Assembly: GCF_000715075.1 (NCBI RefSeq)
Contig: NC_134101.1
Span: 192,406,103 to 192,470,102 of the forward strand
Source of the DNA: Nicotiana tabacum
Taxonomy: Eukaryota > Streptophyta > Magnoliopsida > Solanales > Solanaceae
Direction: 5' to 3'
DNA length: 64,000 bases
The notes beneath the pieces were generated by a model that was not told where the DNA came from, ran no database searches, and saw only the letters and a list, made by a program, of their open reading frames with translations. The position numbers and the translations under genes are program-made. This document shows, piece by piece, positions 44,801 to 56,726 of the stretch. Within the stretch, counting starts at the first letter, position 1. Each line of letters starts with the position of its first letter.

Positions 44801-46634
44801 AGTATGTGTACTACTTTGAGACCCTTGAGATCTTTCTGAACTCTGGCATATCAGGGCTGGCATTTCCACATTGCACATAATCAGCCTTTGTTTGACGAAA
44901 GTCTGGGTGTGAGCACTGCCCGGGATCCTTGAGGTCCTTAGGGAACTTTGACACACCTAGACATGAATTGGGTTATAAAACTTTGGGAATTTGAGACTAG
45001 TAAAGGCTTGGTACACTATGACTATTTAGAGCCTGCTTCAGGCTCCCTATAGCTTAGCTTCCATTCTATTTATGAAATTTATATTCAATTCTTGGTCTGT
45101 AATAATTATTGTAAACAAACATTGGGGTGATTAGTGAAAAAGGGTGGGTAGTCACATACTGTGAGTAAAGTTTGGGTAGATAACATGCCTATAGGGTCCA
45201 TTTTGATTCAAATGTGTGTGTTAGATAATATGCCTATAAGATCTGCTTTGAATAACTTCTGATTGCTTTTTACATAATAGAAATCATGCCTATAGGGTCT
45301 AAATCAGCTTTAATAGAAATCATGCCTATAGGGATTTCGCTTTGGTCAAATAAATTCTATTTTCTCCGCCTTATGTTTAATTAGAAATCATGCCTATAAG
45401 ATTTAAAACCAGTTTAGTTTAACTTCAATGCATGTTTGTAGACTCTAAATTGGCTTAATTAATTAATCTGTTCATTTCTTTAATAAGTTTTCAATGCTGC
45501 CTTAATATTACTAGAAAGCATTCCTATAGGATCCAAATTACCCGTTTAAAATTGTTTACTGATTTACTGCCTTCTTGATTAACGATTAGATACCATGCTC
45601 ATAAGACATCACTATTATGCGTCTAGGCAAGCCTATAAGGCGCTTAAAAATCCTGCGATTATAAAACTATGTTTTGTTATCTATGACTGCTCATATTCAA
45701 CAAGTCTAAAATCAGCAGGCAAGCTGAATAGGTCTTTGACACTTTGGTCCTAATTCAATATTGTATACTCTCTGCTCACCTAGATATCATGTTCTAAGGT
45801 TTTCTCTTAAATACCTGAAACTGTTGTTTGAGACGTGCACTTATTTGTTCTATTTGTGGAGGTAAAAATATGAGCCTTTAATTGTTCTCTTTAATGCAGT
45901 CCTAACTGTTTTGATTGACGCCTAGATTTTTCTCCGTTAAGTACCTTAGGATGATCTAGAACTACCTAAATTAGAGGTACTAAATACCTCCAGGGCTACA
46001 AGTAAGGGACGGGTAGTACACGCATAGGATATCTTTCAAGGTTGCTAGAATGCTTTAGGCTATGTCCAAGGGGAGGGAATTGGGTAGTAAGGATATGATG
46101 ACTACGCGCTAATGTCACGTGTAGCCCCTCATCGAGGAGTGATTACCGGGCATTGTGTAGGTATGATCCTATAGGTTCACCAACCTAGGACCTCTTTTTC
46201 CCAACTCCCGTTGTTTAAATAAATTTACTTTTCTTTACATATGTGCAAATTGTTCAAACCTTTTCCTTTGTTTTCATTCTTGAATCGTACATGCACTTAG
46301 AATGTCAAAAAATGCCTTTACTTGCAAGTATGTGTTAAAACTGTTTATTTGTTAAATTAACTAATTCACATAGTTTAAGTTCGGTCGGGACCCACCATTA
46401 TGGACCGCGAGGGGTGCCTAACATCTTCCCCTCAAGGTTATTTCGAGTCCTTACCCTAATCCCTAGTAATGCAAACCAGTCCATAAGTTAATTACTCTAT
46501 GTGCCCTAACGCACCGTAATCTGTTAGGTGGCGACTCTTCAAATACCCAATTCCCAAAAGGAAGCAAATTATTTCTCCCATGAATGTCGAAACCCGGACT
46601 TCCCCGTCAAAAAAGGGAAAAAGGGGGTGCGACA
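41877..46634 (+). repeat. Ogre A 3' LTR
   Basis: It starts TGTAGATCCCAGTTCTTCCC and ends GGGGGTGCGACA, and is colinear with the 5' LTR throughout. TATA at 43871-43880. The first 12 bases differ from the 5' LTR at several places. Confidence 0.95.
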
Positions 46635-46639
46635 CTAAT
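46635..46639. repeat. Target site duplication CTAAT, right of Ogre A
   Basis: Identical to 25318-25322. Confidence 0.97.
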
Positions 46640-47155
46640 ACCTCCAGGGCCATAGATAAGGGACGGGCAGTGCACGCGTAGGAACGAACTAGAATCAATT
46701 AGAGCGCTTTAGATAACAACTTAAAGATAGTAATCAGGTAGCAGGAGATGATAGTCTGTGCCCGCTGAATAATATTAGTAACACCCCGTCTTGAGGGAGT
46801 TACGAAGTATCATTTATGCTGCACGGGGTGATCCTTTAGGCTAAAAAATTTAGGACCCCCCATCCCTACGAAATAATCCTCTCGCTTCTTTATTAGACTA
46901 ATTCATAAGTTAAGTTCGGCCAGGACCCACTGTTGTGGACTTCGAAGGGTGACTAACACCTTTCCCTCAAGGTAATTTCGAGACCTTACCCGATCTCTAG
47001 TGATGTAAACTGTATAACATGAGTTATTTGCTCTAGGTACGCTAACGCACCTTAATCCGGTAGGAGGCGACTCTAATAAGTTCCTTTTTCCCTACTCTCT
47101 TAAAGGAGTCATCAAAATTCGAAATCCAATTTTGTGAGAAAAAGGGGGCGCGACA
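46640..47155 (+). repeat. Ogre B 3' LTR, last part
   Basis: ACCTCCAGGGCCATAGATAA continues the LTR interrupted at 25322, as shown by Ogre A's own LTR at 29425-29445. It ends AAAGGGGGCGCGACA at 47155. Contains AGGCGACTCT at 47065-47074, a near copy of the primer-site start. Confidence 0.9.
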
Positions 47156-49437
47156 TATACGAATAATGGATATCAAATCACATACTCATGGACTATGAAA
47201 AATAGCATGCTAAAGTGTATGCATATGCGTAGTGGTACTACGGCTCAAATTAGGGGGGTACGCCATACAACAACAAGTATCATGCTCAATTAGGTAACTG
47301 AAGCCTACACATAGTCTCTAGCAAGATTCAAGAAGTCTACGTAGTCATATAAATGATGATAGAACGCATACAGTCTGAATAAGGCATAATAAAAGCTTAA
47401 AATCTAGTCCGATCAAATTATATATAGTACTCACATATATACTTGTCATCTCGCATATACGTCGCTTCTCACATAGTCCAATTAGACAAATAAGGCCATA
47501 TCCTAAGGATATTACCTCCAAAAAGAATATTAGGCAAGATACTTATGTCAAACTAGCAAATTCAATGCTCTAGGAATGCCTTCGCTCGCAAATTGACCTC
47601 TGTACGGCTCAAATCTAGTCTAATAACACACCACGATGTCAAATAACGCTAAAGAAAACACTTGCAAAGCATAAAGGCTCGATCTTTAACCAATTACACA
47701 AAGTCAACCTGAGATCGCTTCCCTGAACATGGCAAAACTCACAAATCCTAACTACCCATTCGAATATGATTCTAATATATAAGTTTCTTCCAAATCCAAC
47801 TCCAAATAGGGGTTGAAATCTCAATCATTAAAATTCCAAAAATCTAGCACAAAAACACCAAACTTTCTCTTTCAAATTCATGTTATAAGTGTACAAATTC
47901 GTGGGGAATATAGATATATAATCAAATCCAAGAAAAATTTACCTACCCTCAAAGTGGTGATGAAAATCTCCCCAAATATCGGCTCTAGCCGAGCTCCAAA
48001 ACTCCAAATAATAAAAAATGAGCTAACCTTTCGAAATAATAAGACCGCCAGTGGTTCCGCTTCTATGGACCAAATAAGAGCTTATCCGCAATTGTTTCTA
48101 TGAATAAATCGCATCTGTGAAGTCTCCTCCCCTCGGCCAACTTCGTACCTGCGACAAATCAATGACTTTTGTGGTACCGCCGGCGCGCAAATACATTTGC
48201 TTATGCGCTTCTCCGCATGAACTACTGCAGGAGTGAAGTCCCAGCTCCAACTCCTCTTTGCATGTGTGCCCCCTAGCTCCTCTTCGCATCTGCACCCCTA
48301 CGTCCACAGGTGTGATGTCTCACCTGCACACCAAATCTAGCAGGTCGACACGCCAGCACCAAAACTGCCCATCAATACCAAAATCGTTAGGGACCCATCT
48401 GAAACACACCCGAGTATACCGGGATCCCGTCCAATCATACCAAAAAGTATAAATACCTAATCTAAACTTATTCCAAGGATCAAAGCATCACAATTAATGT
48501 CAAAACAATAGATCGATTATTAAAATCCAACTCTTACCTTCCAAACATTCAACTTCGTTGAACATGTTTGAATCATCACTAAATATTCCGGATTCCAACC
48601 AAACTTCGCACACAAGTTCCAAACTATTAAATGAACCTATTCCAAGTTCTGAAATAATAATTTGAGTCTGATATCATCAAAGTCAACTCCCAATCAAACC
48701 TATGGGCTCTCCAAATAAATTGCCAACTTTTGACAAATAGAGCCGAAATCCTCTAGGAACCTTCAAATCCAAATTCAAACATACACCTGAGTCCAAAAGC
48801 ACCATACGAATCTATTGAAACTATCATATCACCAATCCGAGACCAACTACTCAAAAGTCAAACTTTGGTAAACTCTTAACAACTTAAGCTTCCAAAATGA
48901 GACTAAATGACCTAAGTCACTCCCAAGCCTTCCTGAGACCAAATCCACTAACACAGCAAGTTATAAAACATCAAACGGACCTACAGAAAGCATTAAATAG
49001 AGGAATGAGGATCATATATACAAAACAATTGGTTGGGTCATTACATCATACTACACATCTGCTCCTTGCGTGCAGATTCGGGAGCCGAGTTGTTGTGGGA
49101 GACGAAGCGTAGCATTGAAGACGTACTAGCATTACAGATACAAGCTACCACTTATTCATGGTAGTAAAGACTTATTTTTCTGTTTATGTAAATTCAAACA
49201 TGTGATGTATCTTTACTCAAACCATAACTGTATTCTTATTCTTAGTCGCTCATGACTTGTACTACTAGTCCTTGGGATAGTTGTATTGACTTTCGTAGTC
49301 TTATTTATTATTTAATGATGTTTTCTCGTTATATCTTATATTGTTTGACTTACCTAGCGGGTTGGGTTAGGTGCCATCACAACTTGGCGGAAGTACATTA
49401 TACATCTGATACCAGCAACAAAGCTTGAGTTGTCACA
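47156..49437 (-). mobile_element. Tekay-like LTR on the minus strand, cut by Ogre B
   Basis: On the minus strand the unit starts TGTGACAACTC at 49437, followed by GATGGCACCTAACCCAACC and CGCTAGGTAAGTC, the usual 5' start of Solanaceae Tekay-type LTRs. It runs to 47156, where Ogre B is inserted, so its 3' part must lie left of the window. The interior has the long, moderately GC-rich LTR body and no coding frame. It could be a solo LTR or one end of a longer element. Confidence 0.65.
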
Positions 49438-50130
49438 CCAACTTTTTGTTATAAAATTATAAATTAAGTCAAATATGAAATCAACCAAGTCCAAAATATG
49501 AGACAAATAAGAAAATTAAAATTATATGTTAATTGAAGACTGTTGAAAAATTGGTACAGAAATTTTATAAGATAAAATAGCACATATATTCAATTGCTTT
49601 ATCTTTTAAACTAAAATCATTATAAAAAAAAAAAAAGAAACTCCTAGATTATGGGTTTTAATACACTAATTTTGCAACAAATACCTACAAACATCGTATA
49701 CAAATTGAAGTTGGGTATATAACAAATTGCTTTCATATTAAATTCAAAGTTATTATAAAATACATCAATATAAAATTCAACTATGAATACCAAGTTTACA
49801 AATAAATATAAAATTCAACTACTAATAAGAATATGTGCACGAAAAATTTAATTACTAATACAAAACATTTTTGCTTAAAGAAAGAGGACTTGAAACACGT
49901 AATTTTGTAGATGTTGCTCGAACCTGGTAAAGTATTGATAATGAAAAGGTGAGATTGTAAGTTGTTTTATAGAAGTATGTGGGTTTATAATCAGAAACAA
50001 GAAAGGTAATATAAAATTATGTATAGTTCAAATAGCCCAAAAAAAAGTTTATCAGAAAAATAAAAGCTCTTAAAATAAAAAAATAAAATAAAAAAGTTAA
50101 ACGAGCTTGTTTTCACCTAATATGTTTTAT
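49438..50130. other. AT-rich intergenic sequence, nothing recognised
   Basis: No coding frame, terminal repeat or RNA gene seen. Contains a short A-tract near 49624. Confidence 0.6.
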
Positions 50131-50522
50131 AGAAAATTAGAGGGTGTTTGGCGCTTATAAGCTAGTCAAAGCCGCTTATAAATACTTCTTGGCTTTAGAG
50201 GCGGATTTAAGATTTTTGGTACATGGGTGCACTACTAAAAAAAGGAGAAAAAAAGTATCTAATGGGATTGATCCCTATACCTGTTGGTATACAATTCAAT
50301 CTCCGACCAAGTGTACTATTCTACCTTTTAGGAGCATAGGTTCCAACAGTTAATCTTATACCAATTTTAGAAAATATGTACATAAAATATCTAATGTTAC
50401 GAAAAGACCATGGATTCACGTGTCCCATAACTAAACCTATAAATCCGCCCCTGCTTGGCTTATAAGTTGGTCACCCCCAACTTATAATTTTTTAAGCTTA
50501 TAAGCACTTTTCGATTACCAAA
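50131..50522. mobile_element. MITE-like sequence with GGGTGTTTGG start, interrupted by a hAT MITE
   Basis: GGGTGTTTGGCGCTTATAAGC on the left and repeated CTTATAAG words on both sides of the inner MITE resemble a plant hAT-type MITE. The expected right end (CCAAACACCC) is not found, so it may be truncated by the RNase H pseudogene. Confidence 0.4.
50196..50453. mobile_element. hAT-type MITE with 8-bp duplication CTTGGCTT
   Basis: Ends TAGAGGCGGATTTA and (reverse) CAGGGGCGGATTTA form the terminal inverted repeat. CTTGGCTT flanks it at 50188-50195 and 50454-50461. An 8-bp duplication and a CAGGGGCGGA-type end are hAT hallmarks. Non-coding, 258 bp. Confidence 0.85.
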
Positions 50523-51064
50523 GGTTTCGTCATTCGAGACAGCAAGGGATAGTGGAAAATAGGGTACCACAAGAAAACACATGCAGTGGCTCCAACTCAA
50601 GTAGAACTACAACCATTGCAGCAGGCACTTCAACTCATAGTCAAGGAAAAAATAGCCCCAATTGAAGTGGACACGGACGCCACGGAATTATAAGATTTAT
50701 GCATGAAGATTATCCCATTGACAATGATTTAATCTATGAATGCATGTGATTAATGGAGAAGGCAATGGAGATAGAGGAGATCGTGGTTAACCATAGCTTT
50801 CGTGAAAGAAACAGTGTCGCACATCTTTTGGCAAAAGAAGCTTTTAAGCAGCCTAGTTTTAATAAATTGTGTAGTTTTGTTTTACCTCCTGAACCTGTGA
50901 TAGATGCCTATCACAATCGGGAAGGTCATGTTCGTCTTAGGAAAGTATCTACTTTTGTGTGTTGTAATTTAGCTGTCTTAGGTAATGACAATGTCCTAAG
51001 AGGCATATCTACAGCCCACCAGGGCACTTGTAATGATGGTAGTTTGCTACCGCCCGTACTCTAG
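50523..51064 (+). pseudogene. RNase H-domain (RVT_3-like) protein fragment
   Basis: The first frame reads GFVIRDSKG, a stop, WKIGYHKKTHAVAPTQVELQ, then IAPIEVDTDATEL. After a one-base frameshift near 50690 the second frame gives HEDYPIDNDLIYEC and, from 50753, VVNHSFRERNSVAHLLAKEAF. These match the plant RNase H-like family (first Asp, Glu in QVELQ, Asp in DTDATE, and an H/N near the end where Asp is usual). Two stops and a frameshift mark it as a pseudogene. It may come from a LINE or a host RNase H-like gene. The 5' end is lost at the MITE. Confidence 0.75.
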
Positions 51065-51628
51065 TTTACGAAATAAACTAGAAATAAACATCTTTCTGTT
51101 CAAAAAATATAGATGATCAAAGGTTTTACTGTTATATCCCTAATAAACCCGCTAACTCTGACTTCGCTCCACCTTTTATACAAATTCTTTCAAAAGCCAG
51201 CAATCGTCAGCCATCCTCAAGAGCAATCAAGGTTCTTTTTCCTTTTTCTCATGCAAAATGTTGTGTACTGGAGTAAACATGTGTCTACTTTTATTTTGAT
51301 TACTGGAATAAATATTTCTGTACAAGTTGCTTCACAAATTATCATTAAACATGAAGTATAATATCAAAAGAAAGATCAACCAGACAATATCATGAACATT
51401 TTAATAACAGATGTGTAAGATCTTTTCCTTTGGTATCTTTTTGTTATGACGATGCTAGTAGACCTATGTTTGTACATTGTACTGGCTATAAATAGACGTT
51501 ATCACCATTCTCAGCATAAATAAATAAATAGAGCCAGATGTCGTCAATGTTACTGGAGTGACAATACCAGTTTTCCAATCAAATAAGCATTTATGTTTTC
51601 ATCTTCACATTATGGGATAGACAACTTG
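51065..51628. other. Non-coding, nothing recognised
   Basis: Contains AATAAA words just after the RNase H fragment (51073, 51085), possibly its former 3' end. An 82-codon frame at 51113-51361 has no recognisable features. Confidence 0.4.
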
Positions 51629-51637
51629 TTTTGACAA
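51629..51637. repeat. 9-bp duplication of the MULE, left (TTTTGACAA)
   Basis: Matches TTTTAACAA at 54116-54124 with one difference. Confidence 0.75.
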
Positions 51638-51855
51638 GGTCAAATACAGAGACAGCCCACTATCTTGACACCAATTTTTATTTTGATACTTCATCACGGT
51701 CTTGTTCTATTTTGGTACTCCAATTCCATTTCTTTTGTGTCATTTTTACACAAAAACTTTTATCTCATATAAAAATGCAGTGCATATTTATACTTGCTTC
51801 TAATGTGTAACAACCATGCAATAAGATTTGGACACCTGTTTTCTTTTTTGTTGAG

Positions 51856-53355
51856 ATTTTAACTAGCTATACTATAATAAAAACCTATTTACTACTTATA
51901 CTTAGGTTCCTTATTAATTACTTTATATACTTATATTTACTAATTTTATACAAAACCATAAAAAAGAGGAAATGAAACAACCTTAAATATTGGGTATCAG
52001 TTACACATAATCCCCTACATTTAAGATACTCTTCCTTTTTTTCAAGAAAAACTATATTTGTCTTTGTACTTACCCAAAATCATCACCGTAAGAAACCCAC
52101 TGAACCTCAATATCATCACCTCTCTTTGAACTTACCCACAGTAAGAAACTCATTGATACCCATAATCTTTCTAACCCAAAAATCTCGCTTACTCACTTCT
52201 CTTCCACTGTTATCCCCCCAAAATTGCAGATTCTTTCCTCTTCCAAAGCTGTTGATATACGATTTCTCTTTTTAATCGTCCAAAATCTCTCTCTTATTTA
52301 TACAATACAGAAGAAATTTGAAGATTTGCTCTACAATAAAGTTGTGGGTAAGCTTCACTCTACATTAAAGTTAGTTTTAGGTTGAATTTCATAATGAAAC
52401 TCGAGGAAGATGAAGTTTCAGAATTGTATTACGGTTGTATGATAAAGGTATCATAATTATATCTGAGTTGTATTTGATACACCAATATCTAAGACAATTC
52501 TAATACAATACTAATACTATTAAAATACAATATTGCATTATAATTTAAGTTTAGAGTTGGTTCTAGGTGGATGTTTTAAATTGAAACTTGAAAAAGATGA
52601 AGATCAAAGTTGTATCATAATTTAGAACTGTATCACAATTTGTACCTAAAACAATATATGATACAATACTAATGCAAATATAATACGATATTATATCAGT
52701 TTAAGTTTAGAGTCGGTTTTAAGTTGTAACATAATTGTATCAGAATTGTGTAAGAATTCTTTTAGGATTGTATCAAATTTATATTTGAATTATGAGCAGT
52801 TGTGAGATCGTGACGAATTTCACAGTTTGTATGACAAATATATGATAATTATATATTAATTTATAAGTATTGTATCATGTATTATTTTGGATATTAATGT
52901 ACCATCTACAAGTTATATACAATTGTGATACAAGTATGATACAATTATGTTTTACGTATTGATGTATCTGATATAGTTTAAATACAATTATGATATATTT
53001 ATCATACAATTCCTGAATATTTCTTCATTTTCAGTGTTATCCGGTCTTCAAGCAAAAGAATGATGCAATTGATGATTTAATAATATAAAATTATCGGCAA
53101 TGGTGGAAAAAGAGAAGATGGAGATTCTGGGTGTAGCTTAAGGAATTTTGTTGTAAAAAAGGGATAGAGAAGAGGAGAGGGGGAAAAGGAAAGGATATAA
53201 TTGAATCCCTTAATTGAAGGCACTAAGAATGAGATGGGAGCCTTTTAAGGAGCAATCTACACAATTTGTAAGAAAAATTTAGATACTTATTAAAAACTAC
53301 AAAACACAGAGAATATTGGTAAATAAGTTTCTAATATAATATAACTAGGTAAAAG
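51856..53355. mobile_element. Nested inverted-repeat element inside the MULE
   Basis: TTTTAACTAGCTATACTATA on the left pairs with the reverse of the right end, TTTTACCTAGTTATATTATA, over about 45 bp. The T-rich flanks hide any target duplication, so the edges are approximate. The interior has many TGTATCATAATTGTATC-like words and no ORF. Confidence 0.6.
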
Positions 53356-53559
53356 TCTCTTTTAAATTTTTTTTATCCTTGTCAGCTGGGTTTAATCCAA
53401 ATACTCAGCTGCTATCCCCCTCCCCCCGGATACATTGTCTTTTTTTATTGTAATTTCAAATTTTTGTTTTTTTTTTCATTTTTCTCCCCCCCCCCCCCTC
53501 CTCCTTCCCCCGAAAAAAATAATTTTTTTTATATATTTTCAGTTTTAGCTTTTTCATCT

Positions 53560-53735
53560 TTCGGTTTATAGGTTCGAAATTTTACAAGTTCTAAAGTTAT
53601 GAGTTCGGAGGTTTATGTGTTTGAAAGTTTCCGGGATTAAAAATTATAAAGTTTACAGTTTCGAAAGTTTAGCGGTTCGAAAGTTTATGAAATTTGTAGG
53701 TTCGGAAGGTTGCTGGTTCGAAAGTTTATGGCTTC
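53560..53735 (+). repeat. Degenerate GGTTCGAAAGTTTATG repeats
   Basis: About nine copies of GTT(C/T)G(A/G)AA(A/G)(G/T)TT with a palindromic TTCGAA core, 15-25 bp apart, inside the MULE right of the nested element. Confidence 0.7.
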
Positions 53736-54238
53736 ATGTTTATTGTATCTAAATTATTTATGAATACTCTTGAGAAGTTAGTTTCCTTAATTTGCATACC
53801 AACCACCGAAAAATGAATAACATTACTACTTGTTTTCCAAGAAAATATTTTTTTGGAAAATATTTATCTTTGTACCAAACACACCCTAAGAATTATTTTG
53901 AAGAGGAGATGGAAGAAATGTGGGGTATGAGGGTGGGCATTTAAAGTCTCACGCGCCTATCAAGGGAGAAAACTCAACCAATGTGACAAGTCAACCTTTT
54001 GTGTTAAAATGACACAAAAGGAATGGGGTTGGAGTGCCAAAATAGAACAGGATTTAGATGGAGTGCCAAAATAAAAATTGGTGCCAAGATAGAGGGGTTG
54101 TCTATGTATTTGGCCTTTTAACAACGTTATGATGTTGTGATGGATTTTTGTTCAAGCCTCATATCCTCTCTCGGAAGAAAATATCGAACATTTCAATTGC
54201 TTATTATCAGTTTCAATATATTTATTCAAACATAATTA

Positions 54239-54505
54239 CTCCCCCTGTTTCAATTTGAATGATATATTTATCTTATTAGTCTATTCCAAAAAGAAAGATA
54301 CATCTATATTTAAAACTAATTTAACTCTAAACTTTTTATTTTACTCACTTTATCCTTACTGAGAATTTTTTATAGTCACAAAAATATCATTGTTCCACAA
54401 AGCTTTTGCCCTTAAGCTTTTAGGGTCACATATTTTAAAAATATTCTTACTTTTCTAAACTTTGTGTTAAGTTAAACTACATCATCTAAATTGAAATGGA
54501 GGGAG
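54239..54505. mobile_element. Stowaway-type MITE
   Basis: CTCCCCCTGTTTCAATTTGA on the left and CTAAATTGAAATGGAGGGAG on the right form a terminal inverted repeat, flanked by TA on both sides (54237-54238, 54506-54507). Size 267 bp and the CTCCCTCCGTTTCA-type end are typical of Stowaway. Confidence 0.9.
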
Positions 54506-54507
54506 TA

Positions 54508-54766
54508 CTTATTTATTAAATCAGCTTTTACACTTAAAAGTATTTTTTAGCACTTAATCCTAATAAGCTACTTTAAATCAGCTAAGTCAAACAAATTCTT
54601 AGTCTTCCAAAAATTTATTCCAAAATTTTCCTAGTGTGTGTGAATTAGTCATACTTTATATCTACATTTGGGAAAAACCCAAATAACTATTTTGTTCGGT
54701 CTTAATTTTATGTCTAAAAGAATGAAAAGGCGGATAATATTTTGCTAAGTGTTCTCATACTTGTAA
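54508..54766. other. Intergenic, nothing firmly recognised
   Basis: AT-rich. A stretch at 54520-54600 faintly resembles the MITE at 50131 (TTAGCACTTAAT, AAATCAGC words) but has no clear ends. Confidence 0.4.
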
Positions 54767-54776
54767 TTAATATAAT
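54767..54776. repeat. 10-bp duplication TTAATATAAT, left of the large MULE
   Basis: Identical to 61148-61157. MULEs make 9-11-bp duplications. Confidence 0.85.
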
Positions 54777-55075
54777 GGAAAAGGGCCAGAACTGACTCTG
54801 AACTATAGTTTCAGGGTTAAAAATATCCTCCGTCCGCCTTTTGGGCCTTTGGTATCCCTAACGTTATTTTCTTGGCCTATACATGTCACTCCAACTAACG
54901 GTTCCTCATTTAAAAAAAGAAAGGTTAAATACTAATTACGTGGCAAAATTCTCATTGGCTTATTTTAAAACAAAAGACCCATGTTACATACCCAATCTGT
55001 TGAACCTGACCCGCCCCAAAATAACCCACCCGCTCCGACCCATTAACAAATAACCTAAATAAAATACGAATTTCA
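54777..55075 (+). repeat. Left TIR of the large MULE
   Basis: Matches the reverse of 59345-59602 plus 61107-61147: GAACTATAG, CCTTTTGGGCCTTTGGTATC, GCCACGTAAT (reverse), CCGCCCCAAAATAACCCACC. The outer 60 bp pair with the segment beyond the nested insertion. Confidence 0.9.
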
Positions 55076-55187
55076 CCCAATTTGTTAGCCATCGTTCTTC
55101 TCTCCTCTTTGCAGACCAAAATTACCCATCTCCCACCTCTCAAATTGAATTCTCAAATTCAACAAAATCAAGTCGGAGTCCTCTATA

Positions 55188-55535
55188 ATGTCGGAATCTT
55201 TTACTTCTTCTTGTGAATCAGGTTAATCTCGCACTTGTTTTTGCGGATTGACTGTTAACCAGTTTACTGCTACGACACCTATGAATGGTGGTCGTAGATT
55301 CTTCAAATGTCCTCATCCTGAAGACATTGCTTGTCGTTATTGGGAATGGTGCGATGAAGAACTTCCGGCCCATGTGTCAATGTTTATCCACACTCAAAAG
55401 ATTTCATTGAATGCCATTCGTAAAGAAAGGAACAATTTGAAGAAGACCCTGGATGAATTCTTAGGTAGTAATGCTTCAGATTTGAAGAAGTGTCTTTCTT
55501 GGAGAAGAAAGTGTCGAACTTGGATTCAAATTTGA
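55188..55535 (+). pseudogene. GRF zinc-finger protein ORF of the MULE, one stop
   Basis: The ATG at 55188 opens a frame with one in-frame TAA at 55224-55226, likely a former CAA (Gln). The rest reads through to TGA at 55533-55535. Residues after the stop carry CFCG, then TTPMNGGRRFFKC and CRYWEWCDEE: the Cys pattern and G-R-R-F core of the GRF zinc finger (PF06839), a nucleic-acid-binding fold. A charged helix (RKERNNLKKTLDEF) follows. Length is about 115 residues. It lies about 110 bp inside the left TIR and points toward the transposase gene, so the TIR may serve as its promoter. Whether it came from capture or is a standard gene of this MULE family is unknown. Confidence 0.75.
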
Positions 55536-56726
55536 AACGATGGAAAAAATTTATGTTGTTGTCATGGGCGTTTTTGTCTGTTTTGTAGCTGTGAAGACCA
55601 TGTGTTGAAGTTGTAGTTGCATTTTTCTTTTGTTGTATTATGTTAATGGCTTGATTGCAATGAAGAAAGTGTTGGTGTTGAAGTTGCAATGTACCCAACT
55701 TAGTTAGTTTTTTGTTTGTCAATGAACAAATATGCAGCTTTTGTAGTAATTCTTTTTGTGTTCAATCAAGAAAATTTGACTATTGTCCATTATAATCTTT
55801 CTGTCTTCTTTTTTGTTTTTGGATCATCTGTTATTGGTTTGTGATACACTAAGCTATCAAGTCCTCATGGATAAGTTTAATTTGCTATAGGTTTGTGATT
55901 ATATGCAGAAGAGCTTTAGCAGATGTGTGTGTTTGTTAGAAATTTCATAAAAGAATTGCACTTGAAACATCAAGTGCACAAGAAGTGATCTCAAGCGTAT
56001 TCCATACTAATTGTCAATTGTTTGAAACATTTATTTCTCTTCTGATTTCCAACTTACCTAGGATAGTGGTGTATCAAGTAATCATATTCCACGTATAGTT
56101 CTACTTGTAAGATTCCCCTCCTGTTTTAGGATTTGACAATCTCGAAGCGGAAATTATAAGATTAGCCAGAAATAATCCCTCTTCTCCTCAACAAAGGCTA
56201 CAGTTCTAAGACTCAAGTGCAGAAGCCTTTGTGCAGTAGGGCCAGTACAAGAAAAGAGACTTCACGTAAAAAAAGAAATATTTGTAACATCCTTTGCGGC
56301 TCATAACCAAAATACTTTTCCCTGTAAGTCGTAAAATTTTCATCTAGCAGAAGTACTAGAATCTGAAATCAAGTTATCAGTTCAACTATCAGATGGGCAC
56401 ATCTGAAGTATTATCCAAACAATAATGGATCACTGGGATCTAAACATAAAGATTCAAGAGACAATGATATCATATGTGCCAATGTAAACTAGAGTGCATT
56501 TAAGATCAATTCTGCTGAAATATGCACTCTCTTCAGCCAATAAACTTGAGTGCATTTAAGCCAAACAGCATGATGTTACACTGTTTCACCACAAATTAAG
56601 CCCATCAAAAAATATTTTGGGGTGAATCAACACCATTTATAACTGATTCACCACAAAATAACAAAAAAAAAGTTTAAGTTTGAATCAGTCATTACAAAAC
56701 ATTCAAGGATCTAAATGAAGTGGTTG
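55536..56726. other. MULE interior between the convergent genes, nothing recognised
   Basis: No credible coding frame. It should hold the 3' ends of both transcripts. Confidence 0.5.

Larger units (their letters stand above)
25323..46634 (+). mobile_element. Ogre A: complete 21.3-kb Ogre LTR retrotransposon
   Basis: Two LTRs of 4763 and 4758 bp, perfect 5-bp duplications CTAAT, a primer-binding site at 30089, ORF1 upstream of gag, an intron between protease and RT, two RNase H domains and integrase are all present. Great length, ORF1 and the intron are known hallmarks of Ogre elements. LTR divergence counted by eye in two stretches of about 200 bp is roughly 7-8%, so the insertion is not recent. 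The coding regions carry many stop codons and a few frameshifts, so it could move only with proteins from other copies. It lies in the LTR of a relative, Ogre B. Confidence 0.95.
9702..47155 (+). mobile_element. Ogre B: old, 5'-truncated, nested Ogre retrotransposon
   Basis: It is colinear with Ogre A from gag to the 3' LTR: gag 9702-11250, protease and G-patch 11255-12827, intron 12828-13020, RT to integrase 13021-19386 (interrupted by a solo LTR), 3' repeats 19387-21811, 3' LTR 21812-25322 plus 46640-47155. ORF1 and the 5' LTR are absent; they would lie left of the window beyond the Tekay and Tat insertions. The LTR continues seamlessly across Ogre A once one CTAAT copy is removed. Every coding domain has stops or frameshifts. 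Confidence 0.85.
51638..54115. mobile_element. Non-autonomous Mutator-like element with ~120-bp TIRs
   Basis: The left end GGTCAAATACAGAGACAGCC and the reverse of the right end GGCCAAATACATAGACAACC match, and similarity continues through CACCAATTTTTATTTTG and TTTTGTGTCATTTT for about 120 bp. Flanking 9-bp near-identical duplications fit a MULE. No transposase is present; the interior holds another inverted-repeat element, a poly-C tract near 53490 and GTTCGAAAGTTTATG repeats. Confidence 0.85.

Noticed and set aside
51113..51361. 82-codon ORF after the RNase H fragment
   Set aside because: No domain, no start context and AT-driven composition.
55384..55722. 112-codon minus ORF over the GRF gene
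   Set aside because: Opposite-strand shadow of the GRF zinc-finger ORF; His/Asn-rich without a domain.
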